A program made the position numbers and the translations under genes. Positions 1 through 9,233 of a stretch of DNA of 64,000 nucleotides are shown piece after piece. The notes beneath the pieces were generated by a model. That model was not told the origin of the DNA. It ran no database searches and saw nothing but the letters and a program-made list of their open reading frames with translations. The stretch's first letter is position 1. Every line of letters starts with the position of its first letter. Origin of the DNA: Paenibacillus sp. Root444D2 (GTDB lineage Bacteria > Bacillota > Bacilli > Paenibacillales > NBRC-103111); NCBI RefSeq assembly GCF_001426375.1, contig NZ_LMEO01000023.1, positions 45,592 to 109,591 on the forward strand, written 5' to 3'.

Positions 1-350
1 TCGTCCGCTACCTGACGCGGATTTTTGAGGTATCGCAGCTTGGCAATCATGATCAGATTTTCCCGTCCGGTCAAAATTTCGTCCACGGCGGCAAATTGCC
101 CGGTCAGACTGATCGCCTGCCGCACATTCTCGGGTTTTGATGCAACATCGAATCCGTTTACGGTGGCAGTTCCGCTGTCTTGTTTGAGCAGCGTGGTGAG
201 GATTTTGACAACCGTTGTCTTGCCCGCCCCGTTGGAGCCGAGAAGGGCGAAAATACTGCCCTTCTCCACCTCGAAATCAACGCCCTTTAGGACTTGATGC
301 TGCTTGTAGGACTTTTGCAGCCCTGTCACTTTAATGGATGTAGTTTGCAT
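1..350 (-). CDS. ABC transporter ATP-binding protein (DrrA-like), N-terminal part; continues beyond the window
   Basis: Reverse-strand frame of about 116 codons, open to the window edge, so the C-terminal half (signature motif and Walker B) is missing. The ATG at 350 follows a strong AAGGAGG. Near residue 40 lies a Walker A motif, GSNGAGKTT, followed by a region reading LTGQFAAVDEILTGREN, which is typical of the daunorubicin-resistance-like (DrrA) class of drug/antibiotic exporter ATPases. It is the last visible gene of an operon with a PadR regulator and a pentapeptide protein; a membrane permease would be expected just outside the window. The substrate cannot be read from the sequence. Confidence 0.85.
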   Translation of the reverse strand, partial: MQTTSIKVTGLQKSYKQHQVLKGVDFEVEKGSIFALLGSNGAGKTTVVKILTTLLKQDSGTATVNGFDVASKPENVRQAISLTGQFAAVDEILTGRENLIMIAKLRYLKNPRQVAD

Positions 351-362
351 ATTTTTCCCTCC

Positions 363-1229
363 TTATCGGACTGTAACCTTTGACAAGTCTGCCCCCATTC
401 CTTTAAGCGAAGCATAGGTCAACTTATCCATGACTGCGCCGTCAAAGCAGATAGTTTTGATGCCACGGTAATACTTGTTGGTCAACGAAAAAAACGCTTG
501 AAAAGATACATTCTTGAGTGTAGCGCCCCTAAACGAAACTTCGTTTAATGCCGACTTGTCAAACTTAACGCCGATAAAGGTTTGCCCGTCAAGGCGCAGT
601 CCGCTCAGGTCGGAATATTTGAAGTCCACGCCGTCAAAGATACAACCTTCAAAGATCGTTTTTCTAAGGTCAATCTTGGTAAGCGTGACGTCGGTCAGTT
701 TTATGCCTGTGAATTTGGCTCCGTCCAGCCCCGAAACGCTGAAGTTGGTGCGTACAAGGAGCGATTTATTGAAGCTCGCATTCGAAAGGTCTAGTGTGGA
801 TAGGCTGCAGTCAGTTAGATTTGCACCGTCAAAATTGGCTTCACGTAAATCACTGCTCTTAAAGGAACTTCCGGTCAAGTCTGCGCCCGCAAAGTCGGCA
901 CCGCGTAACGCGCTAGCGTTAAATTGACCTTTATGGGCCGTAACGCCTGCAAAGTCGCTCATTGCCAGGTTGCTTGCGCTAAAGTTTGTCACTACTTGCC
1001 GTTCCAGCGAGCGGGAGAGGTTGGCGACTTCCAATATCGTTTGCTCAATGTCGCCGATGCTCTCAATGGTCATATTAAACGCTGTTTCATCGTTTTTGCC
1101 CTCAGCTTTGAGTTCACGATATCGCTCCTGCAAATCGGAGTGCAGGTCGGCTTTTAATTCGGTGACGCTTTTTACCCCATCGTATGGCGTGAACACGCCG
1201 TTCAAATAGTTCGTCAATTTCGGATTCAT
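363..1229 (-). CDS. pentapeptide-repeat protein with an N-terminal permease-prefix-like segment
   Basis: 288 aa. Residues 1-75 are helical and resemble the short N-terminal segment often found before permeases or regulated by PadR partners (an NYLNGVFTPYDG start, then LKADLHSDLQERYRELKAEGK). From about residue 85 to the end it is built of five-residue repeats of the A(D/N)LxX type (for example GADFAGADLTGSSF), which fold as a right-handed quadrilateral beta-helix. AAGGAG lies 9 nt before the ATG. It sits between padR and the ABC ATPase with short gaps (about 12 nt to each), so it is probably co-transcribed and functionally tied to the transporter, perhaps as a partner or sensor. Exact role unknown. 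Confidence 0.85.
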   Translation of the reverse strand: MNPKLTNYLNGVFTPYDGVKSVTELKADLHSDLQERYRELKAEGKNDETAFNMTIESIGDIEQTILEVANLSRSLERQVVTNFSASNLAMSDFAGVTAHKGQFNASALRGADFAGADLTGSSFKSSDLREANFDGANLTDCSLSTLDLSNASFNKSLLVRTNFSVSGLDGAKFTGIKLTDVTLTKIDLRKTIFEGCIFDGVDFKYSDLSGLRLDGQTFIGVKFDKSALNEVSFRGATLKNVSFQAFFSLTNKYYRGIKTICFDGAVMDKLTYASLKGMGADLSKVTVR

Positions 1230-1242
1230 AACATCAATCTCC

Positions 1243-1572
1243 TTATAATAGATTTTCTAGTACGCGCTTTGAATACTCCCAATTGCTTTTGTTGCGTACG
1301 TAAGCATCCTTGCCTTTTTCGGTAATCCTAAAATACTTGCGCCGTCCGCCCTGTGACTCATCGCCCCAATACCACTCGATATCGCCGTCTGTCTCAAGCC
1401 GCCGGACGCTGGAGTACATCGTGGCTTCCTTTAATTCATACTCGCCGCCCGAGCGCTCGGCGATCAGTTTGACAATTTCGTATCCGTAGCGGTCAGCTTC
1501 GGATAAGAGCCTTAAAATCATCGTATCGGTATGTCCGCGCAGCAGGTCGGATGTAATTTTGTTTTCGCTCAT
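1243..1572 (-). CDS. PadR-family transcriptional regulator
   Basis: 109 aa winged-helix protein, the usual length of short (subfamily 2) PadR regulators. The N-terminal stretch with LLRGHTDTMILRLLSEAD and YGYEIVKLI is the PadR signature; the wing region reads TMYSSVRRLETDGDIEWYWG. GGAGGTGATGAA precedes the ATG. First gene of the operon with the pentapeptide protein and the ABC ATPase. PadR proteins usually repress adjacent transporters and release DNA on binding a toxic ligand; the palindrome inside its own promoter spacer (1600-1615) supports autoregulation. Confidence 0.9.
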   Translation of the reverse strand: MSENKITSDLLRGHTDTMILRLLSEADRYGYEIVKLIAERSGGEYELKEATMYSSVRRLETDGDIEWYWGDESQGGRRKYFRITEKGKDAYVRNKSNWEYSKRVLENLL

Positions 1573-1592
1573 TTCATCACCTCCGCATTTTT

Positions 1593-1621
1593 ATAATACG
1601 ACATACTACTATGTCTGTCAA
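1593..1621 (-). promoter_or_regulatory. sigma-A promoter of the padR operon with a palindromic operator in the spacer
   Basis: On the minus strand TTGACA (1621-1616) and TATTAT (1598-1593) are separated by exactly 17 nt. The spacer contains the perfect inverted repeat GACATA-GTAG-TATGTC (1615-1600). Such a site would block RNA polymerase when bound; ACAT/ATGT half-sites are typical of PadR operators. Binding by this PadR is inferred. Confidence 0.75.
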
Positions 1622-1942
1622 GGTAATGTTTTAAATAAAATACTTTGTTTGAAATGCATGCTGTAATCAAAACGATATCTAACGGATTCATTGCTGAAGG
1701 AGTACGCCGTGGAGAAGTTTCTGCGTATAAAGAACATAAATATCTTTAAAATAACTAGACAAGATACTTTATTGTCAACCATTGGAAAAGATTTTGTCAT
1801 GCCGATTTCCTTACTCTTTGCTGAAGCCATGGCCGGAACACTAAGGTATAATAAAACTATGGAGAAGAACGCAGAGGGTTCTGCCCAGATACGATTGTTG
1901 TAGTTTGGAGTGCAGCTTGAAAAAATAAAGGAGGCTGTATCG
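1622..1942. other. gap between padR promoter and Rieske gene
   Basis: About 320 bp with no convincing gene. A TATAAT at 1847-1852 may be the -10 box for the downstream Rieske gene, but no good -35 was seen. A 70-codon frame from 1691 lacks a ribosome binding site and any recognisable motif. Confidence 0.4.
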
Positions 1943-3718
1943 ATGAGTGTCAATTTAAACTGGATTTCAGCAGGCAATTTGGAAGCGCTTAAACAAGAGG
2001 GCGCAAAGGTTATACGAGGCGGTATCGCTGTTTTTTATCATGAAGACCAAGTATATGCGGTGGACAACCGCTGTCCGCATTTAGGCTTTCCGCTCCATAT
2101 GGGGAGCTTGTGCGACGGGATTTTGACGTGCCATTGGCATCATGCCCGGTTTGATGTCTGCAGCGGCGGTACGCTTGACCCGTGGGCAGACGATGTTCCG
2201 TCGTATGAAGTGCGGGTCGACGGCGGCGAAGTGTGGGTAAATCCGGTTTCCAGAAGAGCGGAAGGCACGGAAAAATATAAGCATAGACTGAAAGAGGGAC
2301 TCGAGCAAAATATCGGCATCGTCATCTCGAAAGCGATTGTCGGACTGATCGAAGCGGGAGTGCCGGAGCAGGACATCGCCCGCATTGGCATCGAATTCGG
2401 CACGACATATGGAACGGGCTGGAACGCCGGACTTACGATTCTTACCGCGATGGCGCAAATCGTCGACAAGCTGGACAAGAACGGCAAAATACTCGCCTTG
2501 TACCAAGGCCTTGTCCATGTCGCTCGAAGCAGCTCGGGCAGAGGAACCCGCCACTTGCTGTCAGCGCTGCCGTCGGCGGACGTGCCGTTCGAACGGTTGG
2601 CAGAGTGGTATCGCAGCTGCATAGAGGTGCGGGATACGCAGGGCGCTGAGAAAGTGCTGATCACCGCCATTTTGAAAGGCATTGACACGAAGCGTCTGTC
2701 AGAAATGATGCTTGTCGCCGCAACAGATCACTTTTACTTGGACGGCGGCCATGTGTTCGATTTCCACAGCAAAGCTTTTGAGGCGCTGGAGTGGGCGGAG
2801 GTGTCACAAAAGGAGCGGATTTTAACTTCGCTCGTGCCGATGATGGCTCGTCCGACACGGAGCGAAGAGCTGCACCAGTGGCAGGCACCGCTGAACCTCG
2901 TAGAGCCGATCAAGCAAGCGGTCAACGAGCTGGAGCAGAATGCAGCGCAGGCGAAGCTCGCCGGTGGGTCAAAGGATGCGCGGCAGCAGACAGCTCTGTC
3001 TGCTGATAGGGAAGAGCAATTGCTGAAGCGGCTGCTGAGCGATACGCCTGAGCAGACGATCGCTTTGCTGCGCGACCTGCTCATCGCGGGAACGGCTCCG
3101 GCGCAATTGGCGCAGCTCGTTGCTTTGGCCGCCGCGGAACGGATCGTTCGTTTCCATACGCAGAACGATTTCGGCGATTGGATTGCAGTGCTCCATACGT
3201 TCACTTATGCTCACGCCGTGCATGAAAGGCTACTGCAATCGGATGAGCCGATGCTGCAGCGGGCGATTTTTCACGGAGCCGTCAGCGTATATCTCGACCG
3301 TTTCTTAAACGTGCCGACAGCCACACGTCCGAAGCCGTCCGGCTCCGCCGCGCCGGCCAACCATCAGGAGCTGCTCGATTTGCTCGATCTGCGCCAGCAG
3401 GTCGGACCGGCCGCGCAATGGGTGATGGACTACATTCATGGCGGTGGTGAGCCGGGAGCGCTGCTGAACACGCTTGGACATGCGTTGTTGCGGGAGGATG
3501 CGGAATTCCATTCTTTTCAAATGTATGAGGCCGCAGTGGCCGAATACGACCGCTGGCAAGCGGCGACAGGTTCTTTTGCGGAGAAGGCCAAAGAAACGAT
3601 GCTGCTCGCCTGCACCCGATATTTGGCGGCACACGCGCCAACCGCGCGTGAGCTCCCGCATACGGCTAAAATTGCCTGGAGGCTGCATAAAGGTGAACGA
3701 TTGTTTGAAGAAGAATAA
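1943..3718 (+). CDS. Rieske [2Fe-2S] protein with a long C-terminal helical domain
   Basis: 591 aa. Start chosen at the ATG after AAAGGAGG; the frame is open further upstream without a ribosome binding site. Residues 5-95 form a Rieske domain with ligands Cys44-x-His46 and Cys63-x2-His66, of the type in soluble ferredoxin-like or dioxygenase ferredoxin domains. The remaining ~490 residues are mostly alpha-helical, rich in Ala, Leu and Gln, contain several conserved-looking histidines (such as ATDHFYLDGGHVFDFHSKAFEAL) and match no domain I can name. The gene is visibly GC-richer than the paiAB block that follows. It stands alone; no oxygenase or reductase partner is adjacent. Probably redox-related; substrate unknown. 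Confidence 0.8.
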   Translation: MSVNLNWISAGNLEALKQEGAKVIRGGIAVFYHEDQVYAVDNRCPHLGFPLHMGSLCDGILTCHWHHARFDVCSGGTLDPWADDVPSYEVRVDGGEVWVNPVSRRAEGTEKYKHRLKEGLEQNIGIVISKAIVGLIEAGVPEQDIARIGIEFGTTYGTGWNAGLTILTAMAQIVDKLDKNGKILALYQGLVHVARSSSGRGTRHLLSALPSADVPFERLAEWYRSCIEVRDTQGAEKVLITAILKGIDTKRLSEMMLVAATDHFYLDGGHVFDFHSKAFEALEWAEVSQKERILTSLVPMMARPTRSEELHQWQAPLNLVEPIKQAVNELEQNAAQAKLAGGSKDARQQTALSADREEQLLKRLLSDTPEQTIALLRDLLIAGTAPAQLAQLVALAAAERIVRFHTQNDFGDWIAVLHTFTYAHAVHERLLQSDEPMLQRAIFHGAVSVYLDRFLNVPTATRPKPSGSAAPANHQELLDLLDLRQQVGPAAQWVMDYIHGGGEPGALLNTLGHALLREDAEFHSFQMYEAAVAEYDRWQAATGSFAEKAKETMLLACTRYLAAHAPTARELPHTAKIAWRLHKGERLFEEE

Positions 3719-3920
3719 CAGATAGACACGCCAGCTGGAGCGTAGAAACGCTTTGGCTGGTTCTCAAAGATGAGCGGAGCAATAAGAAGCAGGGCAGCAT
3801 CGCCGCTCTCGAAAACATTTGATTGGAGGCTTTGAGCAGTGGCTGCTGATTCGGGGCAGCAATGCGAGCAATCAGCTACTTGCTTATTTAAACGATAGCG
3901 TTCAATAAGCATAGAAACAG

Positions 3921-3953
3921 GCTACCGCAGAATTTAATCGCGGTAGCTTATTT
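3921..3953 (+). terminator. probable terminator
   Basis: Perfect 8-bp stem GCTACCGC / GCGGTAGC with an 11-nt loop, followed by a short T-rich run (TTATTTCC). It lies about 200 bp after the Rieske gene, so its assignment is tentative. Confidence 0.5.
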
Positions 3954-3986
3954 CCGTTAACGGTTAGTATGGAAAAGCCTGCAGGA

Positions 3987-4010
3987 TTTTTGTTGTAAAT
4001 ACAACAAAAA
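3987..4010. promoter_or_regulatory. perfect palindrome before the marR-paiA-paiB genes, candidate MarR operator
   Basis: Two 10-bp arms, TTTTTGTTGT and ACAACAAAAA, separated by AAAT. It lies 57-80 nt before the chosen marR start. MarR regulators usually bind such palindromes at their own promoters, so autoregulation is likely. The half-site TGTTGTA also recurs in the dispersed repeats at 26.5, 44.8 and 52.7 kb. Confidence 0.6.
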
Positions 4011-4066
4011 TGATGTACTATTTTTTTACGACGTTTGAAAAATACACGATTAGTGGAGTTGCAATT

Positions 4067-4519
4067 ATGAAGGAAATTCTACGTGAGGTTGGAATGATTG
4101 CCAGGGCATTGGATTCTATAAGTAATATAGAATTTAAAAAATATGACCTTACAAAAGGACAGTACCTGTACCTCGTACGAATATGTGAAAATCCAGGAAT
4201 TATTCAAGAAAAGTTAGCTGAAATGATAAAGGTAGACCGAACAACAGCTGCTCGTGCTATAAAGAAACTGGAGATTAATGGATTCATTGAAAAGAATGAT
4301 GATCCATATAACCAAAAAATTAAAAAACTATTTCCTACAGAGAAAGGGAAGACTGTTTACCCTTATATAAAAAGGGAAAACGATTATTCCAATATGGTCG
4401 CACTATCTGGATTCTCTGAAAGTGAAGTAGAAACGATTTTTAACCTGCTGCAAAGAGTCAGAAAAAATGTGGAAAAAGACTGGGAGTTTGTAAAAAAGGG
4501 AAACAAGAGAAATTATTGA
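4067..4519 (+). CDS. MarR-family transcriptional regulator
   Basis: 150 aa from the ATG at 4067 (GTGGAG upstream); an in-frame ATG at 4010 exists but overlaps the palindrome and has no ribosome binding site. A winged helix-turn-helix is visible: LTKGQYLYLVRICENPG, then QEKLAEMIKVDRTTAARAIKKLEINGFI and a wing with PYNQKIKKLFPTEKG. Followed 24 nt later by a PaiA-like acetyltransferase and then PaiB, so it probably controls that operon. The three genes are conspicuously AT-rich compared with the Rieske gene upstream, which hints at separate ancestry. Confidence 0.88.
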   Translation: MKEILREVGMIARALDSISNIEFKKYDLTKGQYLYLVRICENPGIIQEKLAEMIKVDRTTAARAIKKLEINGFIEKNDDPYNQKIKKLFPTEKGKTVYPYIKRENDYSNMVALSGFSESEVETIFNLLQRVRKNVEKDWEFVKKGNKRNY

Positions 4520-5062
<543 letters not shown>

Positions 5063-5092
5063 CATTTTCCGGCAAACGAGGAGGAGAAAACC

Positions 5093-5704
5093 ATGTATAT
5101 TCCTTCACACTTTCACATTGATGAAATAAAAGTCGCTTACGACATTATCAGAGAACATAGCTTTGCAACACTGTTTTCACAACACAATGGAGTACCCTTT
5201 GCTACTCATTTACCATTAATTTTGGATAAGGAGAACAAATACTTATATGGGCATTTTGCACGTCCGAATCCTCAGTGGAAGGATATTAGCAATCAAATTG
5301 TCTTAGCCATTTTTCATGGTCCGCATTGCTATATCTCTCCTTCATGGTATGAAACAAATAAAGCAGTTCCAACATGGAATTATGTAACTGTTCATGTAAA
5401 CGGTGAAGTCCAACTTATTGATGATGAAAAAGAGTTAATGGATTCCTTGCATGAAATGGTATTGAAGTATGAAGCCCCTGATAGTTCATATAGATTGCAA
5501 GAGGTAGACGCAGACTATATCGCTGGGCTGAATAAAGGGATTCAAGGATTCAAAATAAGAATCAACAAGATAGAGGGAAAAGCAAAGTTAAGTCAAAACC
5601 ATTCCGTACAAAGGCAAGAACTTGTCATTAATCAACTGGAACGGATTCAGAATGGAGACGAACAAAAGATTGCCTCTCTTATGAAAGCAAACCTAAAAAA
5701 ATAA
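5093..5704 (+). CDS. paiB: PaiB-like FMN-binding split-barrel regulator
   Basis: 203 aa. The start [11 protein letters not shown], the segment [19 protein letters not shown], and [10 protein letters not shown] plus [24 protein letters not shown] are hallmark PaiB sequences (FMN-binding negative transcriptional regulator family). GAGGAGG precedes the ATG. In B. subtilis PaiB with PaiA lowers expression of sporulation and degradative-enzyme genes; that role here is by homology. Third gene of the marR-paiA-paiB block. Confidence 0.92.
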   Translation: MYIPSHFHIDEIKVAYDIIREHSFATLFSQHNGVPFATHLPLILDKENKYLYGHFARPNPQWKDISNQIVLAIFHGPHCYISPSWYETNKAVPTWNYVTVHVNGEVQLIDDEKELMDSLHEMVLKYEAPDSSYRLQEVDADYIAGLNKGIQGFKIRINKIEGKAKLSQNHSVQRQELVINQLERIQNGDEQKIASLMKANLKK

Positions 5705-5900
5705 CTTTAGGTTATATTCTTTTACAACAGAACTTTGAAGTTTGGAAACGATGTAAAAGTTTAATAGAAAAGTACAAGAAGACCCGAATGGGCCCTCTAA
5801 TGTTTAGAAGATGTGAAGAATCACCATTTAATTTCTATGCGGGGGCGTCGATGCCTTCTTTGACCGTAATGTCCATTCCTTTGTCTTGGGGAAATGGGAA

Positions 5901-6467
5901 TCAAGTTTCGGACGAGCCGCCGGTTTTTGCGGCTTTTTGGCGTGCGCGGAACCGTCGGACCTTCATTAGGTTGCCGCATGCTTTATCATCGCAGAACCGT
6001 TTGGAGCGGTTCCGGGTTTCGTCGTAGTAAACCACCTTGCAATCCGGATTATCGCAAATACGCAAGCGGGAGTGATCGCTCTCCGCGAGTAAGCGGCCGA
6101 AGGAAGCGGCCACTTCCGCTCCGATGCGGGGCCATCCTTTTTGTAAAGGAGTGGATTCCAAGCGATACTCCGAATCCGAATCCGCTATGCGCAGAATCAT
6201 GGGTCCGCCCGATAGCGCCCGGTTCAGCCCCTCGAGATTTGTAGGGTCTGCGGAATCGCGGACCGTCAGCTTTTGGACGATACGAAGGATGTGCCCTCGC
6301 AACCGTTTCAACTCATCCAATTCTTCCGCGGATGGAGCGCCCGGATAGGGAAGGTTGTGGAAAGCCAGCCATTGTTCCAACCATCCCGGTTTGTCCAGAA
6401 AATCTTCGGAATGACCGCTGCCTCTCCAGTCGTGATAATCGCTTTTCAGAAAATCGTCCCATAACAT
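5901..6467 (-). CDS. CGNR zinc-finger (ABATE-domain) protein
   Basis: 188 aa. The C-terminal ~45 residues carry the CGNR zinc finger: CDNPDCKVVYYD, then SKRFCDDKACGNLMKVRRFR, with four cysteines and the CGN-x-x-x-VRR-x-R motif. The N-terminal part is the ABATE-like (stress-related, ligand-binding-like) domain. Proteins of this family are putative transcriptional regulators. GGGAG lies about 12 nt before the ATG. It is a single gene upstream of nothing obvious; the SDR gene of the next operon ends 160 bp further on in the same direction. Confidence 0.85.
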   Translation of the reverse strand: MLWDDFLKSDYHDWRGSGHSEDFLDKPGWLEQWLAFHNLPYPGAPSAEELDELKRLRGHILRIVQKLTVRDSADPTNLEGLNRALSGGPMILRIADSDSEYRLESTPLQKGWPRIGAEVAASFGRLLAESDHSRLRICDNPDCKVVYYDETRNRSKRFCDDKACGNLMKVRRFRARQKAAKTGGSSET

Positions 6468-6631
6468 CGCGTCGCAGCTCCCTTGTCTTCATGTGGAATG
6501 TATTTATTGTAACACTCAAATCATTCCTTAGCTAGTGACTTGACGGCCATAATGCATCATGATAAAGTGTGCCGAATTTAATTATTTTGATAGGTAAACC
6601 AAGAAGGCATATTAACTGTGATTAAGCAGTT

Positions 6632-7534
6632 TTAGCCGTTCATAATCACTCCACCAGTGATATGAATAAATTGTCCTGATACATAAGTAGAATCTTCCGA
6701 AGCTAAATAAACGTAAGCGGGAGCGATTTCAAAAGGCTGCCCAGCACGTTTCATCGGATTTTTGGCTCCCCAATCCGCAACTTGATCTGGCGGGAATGAA
6801 GCTGGAATAAGCGGAGTCCATATTGTTCCGGGAACGACACCGTTGACACGAATGCCCTTGCTATGTAAGGACTTGGATAGCGAACGTGTAAACGATACAA
6901 TTGCTCCCTTAGTTGCGGAATAATCAATAAGTTGTTCGTTTCCTTCATATGCCGCAAGAGATGCTGCGTTGATGATGGAGCTGCCGGGTTTCATATGCGG
7001 CAAAGCTATTTTGGTCAAATAAAAAATGGAGAAAAAATTCGTTCGGAACGTTTTTTCCATTTGTTCGGAAGTTATGTACTCCAAGCCATCTTGAACGTGT
7101 TGTTCCGCTGCGTTGTTCACCAAAATATCAAGTTTTCCGAATTGCTTAATCGTTTGCTCCATCACCTGCTTGCAAAACGCTTCGCTTCCTATATCGCCTG
7201 CAATACATAGATAACGCCGACCCTTTTGTTCCACATATTGTTTTGTTTCTTCAGCGTCGGAATGTTCATTCAAGTATACAATGACAATATCCGCCCCTTC
7301 TTTGGCGAAAGCGACAGCAATAGCACGCCCCTGGCCACTGTCTCCACCAGTAATGATAGCTACCTTATCCTTAAGTTTTCCACTGCCCTTGTAGTTGGGA
7401 TTATCGAATATGGGTCTTGGATTCATGAGCGATTCAATGCCCGGCTGCTGATCCTGATGCTGAGATGGATATGGGGGGACTGGCTGCATGGGGGATTTCA
7501 TTGGAATCGAATCTTGTGTTGTTGACTCTGTCAT
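6632..7534 (-). CDS. SDR-family oxidoreductase (YdaD/GSP39-like)
   Basis: 300 aa. An N-terminal Pro/Gln-rich extension of ~45 residues is typical of the general-stress SDR group. The cofactor motif is TGGDSGQGRA (usual family GGDSGIGRA, so Gln replaces Ile), then LVNNAAEQH (NNAG-like), Ser in INAASLAAYEG, and the catalytic YSATK. AGGAGCC precedes the ATG. Last gene of the enolase / pyruvate-oxidase-like / SDR operon (22 nt after the TPP gene). B. subtilis relatives YdaD and YdaP are general stress proteins, which fits the pairing with the TPP enzyme. Substrate unknown. Confidence 0.88.
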   Translation of the reverse strand: MTESTTQDSIPMKSPMQPVPPYPSQHQDQQPGIESLMNPRPIFDNPNYKGSGKLKDKVAIITGGDSGQGRAIAVAFAKEGADIVIVYLNEHSDAEETKQYVEQKGRRYLCIAGDIGSEAFCKQVMEQTIKQFGKLDILVNNAAEQHVQDGLEYITSEQMEKTFRTNFFSIFYLTKIALPHMKPGSSIINAASLAAYEGNEQLIDYSATKGAIVSFTRSLSKSLHSKGIRVNGVVPGTIWTPLIPASFPPDQVADWGAKNPMKRAGQPFEIAPAYVYLASEDSTYVSGQFIHITGGVIMNG

Positions 7535-7556
7535 CGAGGGGCTCCTGTTCTATTTA

Positions 7557-9200
7557 TTATGATTTGAAATCGGGATGCGGAATTTTGGCGGTAAACACGT
7601 CAAGTAAGACAGGTATGCTGCTGGTTCGTGAATGTTTCAATGCTTCTTCCAGTTGTTCAATAGTTTCGATTCGATATGCGTTCCAACCGCTAGCTTCCGC
7701 TACCGTGGCGAAGTCCAGATGGGTCAACTGTGTCCCTTCAGGCTGAAATCCTTTCATGAACATTTTATCCCTTTCCATTTGCAGAGTACCATTGTTAAAG
7801 ACGACAACAGTAATTGGCAACCCGTACCGAGTGGCGGTAAGCAAGTCAGCCAGTACCATTGCTAAACCACCGTCTCCCGTTATACAGACGACTTGTTTTT
7901 CCGGCCAGCATAGTTTTGCTGCCATCGCGGCAGGTAGACCAAATCCCATTGTTCGCCACTGGTTAGAGAGCAACACGTGCTGATGGTTTGCACGGAAATT
8001 CCTCAGAAACCAAAGTGTTGAATCTCCCTCATCCAAGGCAATTACCGCATCTTCCGCAATGTTTTGTTCCATTAGTTTAATAATGGTTGAGGGAGGGAGA
8101 GGAGATCCAGTTTGATTCCTTTCAACCTCGTTTTGTACCATCCACGAATGTTTGCATTGTTGAACTTGAATGACCCAATCGGATTGAGGTTTATGTGACT
8201 TTAAGCCTTCTATTAGCTGAGGAATAAGATTCGCCAATTCTCCTACTAATCCGATGTCTACTGGAACCGAAGTCCCAATGTTCGACGGATGTTTTGAAAT
8301 GTGAACAATGCGTACATTACTAGGGACAAATCCATCAGGGAACCATGACGTTTCAACCGCTAATACAACATCTGCCTGTAGGAACAGCGCTTTGAGAAAG
8401 GGGTTACCGCCTTCTCCGAGAGCGTTCAACATGAATGGATGTGCATCTGGTAAGATTCCCATTGCACCATAGCTCATCGCGACGCCGCAACACCAAGTTT
8501 CGGCTAATTTTTGGATTCCTTCACGATCTGAAATAGCGCCACTTCCCACCAACATTATAGGTTGCTTGGCGGATTGTATGAGTTGTAGGGCTTTTTGTAT
8601 GATTTCCCGATCGGAAAAAGGGAAGGCGACCTGTGGTTGCCTGCGAGGTTGAATAGTAGTTGTCATGTTGAATACATCAGTAGGAATCGACAAATGCGAT
8701 ACGCTACGCTGCAAAATAGATGTTTGCATCGCCTGTGTCAGTGACTCGATTACCGAATCTGGATGAACGACGATTTGACTGTATTGTGAAATCGCTTGTA
8801 CAAGTTCTTGTTGATTGATGTACTGTTTATAGGATGTGCCTATTTTGTTCACCGGTGCTTGACCAGTGATTGCAAGCACTGGGGCATTATCCAAATAAGC
8901 ATCGCCCAAACCATTAATGAGATTGGCAAGGCCAGGTCCCATGTGTGCGATACAGACCCCAAGTCGGCCAGTTAATTTAGCCTCTGCCGAAGCCATCATG
9001 GCAGCGACGGACTCATGTTTGACGGCAATAAATGAGATAGTATCTTGCATGGCAAGTGCACTCATTAGTCCAAATACAGAATCCCCAACTACTCCATAAA
9101 TCCGTTTGACATTCCAGAGTTGAAGTTGTTCCAATATAGCCTCTGCAACTGTAAGGAAAGAACGGCTCTCATTGATCGAATTAGATAACTTTGTTGTCAT
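7557..9200 (-). CDS. thiamine-pyrophosphate-dependent enzyme, pyruvate oxidase-like (YdaP-like)
   Basis: 547 aa from the ATG at 9200, which has GGGGAG 10 nt upstream; a GTG at 9218 in the same frame overlaps that ribosome binding site. Three domains of the acetolactate synthase/pyruvate oxidase family are visible: N-terminal TPP domain with the catalytic Glu in AVKHESVAAMMA and HMGPGLANLINGLGDAY; central domain with PIMLVGSGAI; C-terminal TPP site with ITGDGGLAMVLADL and VFNNGTLQ. Pyruvate oxidase or a related decarboxylase is most likely; acetolactate synthase is less likely because no regulatory subunit is near. Middle gene of a three-gene operon. Confidence 0.88.
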   Translation of the reverse strand: MTTKLSNSINESRSFLTVAEAILEQLQLWNVKRIYGVVGDSVFGLMSALAMQDTISFIAVKHESVAAMMASAEAKLTGRLGVCIAHMGPGLANLINGLGDAYLDNAPVLAITGQAPVNKIGTSYKQYINQQELVQAISQYSQIVVHPDSVIESLTQAMQTSILQRSVSHLSIPTDVFNMTTTIQPRRQPQVAFPFSDREIIQKALQLIQSAKQPIMLVGSGAISDREGIQKLAETWCCGVAMSYGAMGILPDAHPFMLNALGEGGNPFLKALFLQADVVLAVETSWFPDGFVPSNVRIVHISKHPSNIGTSVPVDIGLVGELANLIPQLIEGLKSHKPQSDWVIQVQQCKHSWMVQNEVERNQTGSPLPPSTIIKLMEQNIAEDAVIALDEGDSTLWFLRNFRANHQHVLLSNQWRTMGFGLPAAMAAKLCWPEKQVVCITGDGGLAMVLADLLTATRYGLPITVVVFNNGTLQMERDKMFMKGFQPEGTQLTHLDFATVAEASGWNAYRIETIEQLEEALKHSRTSSIPVLLDVFTAKIPHPDFKS

Positions 9201-9233
9201 CCATGTTTTACTCCCCACAAATTGTTTTTGGAT

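Larger units (their letters stand above)
3719..4066. other. gap holding a terminator and the marR operator region
   Basis: 348 bp without a convincing gene. It contains the hairpin at 3921-3947 and the perfect palindrome at 3987-4010 listed separately. The remainder (3725-3915) shows no recognisable element. Confidence 0.4.

Noticed and set aside
1618..1977. 119-codon minus-strand frame over the Rieske start
   Set aside because: It overlaps the padR promoter and the Rieske ribosome binding site and has no recognisable features.
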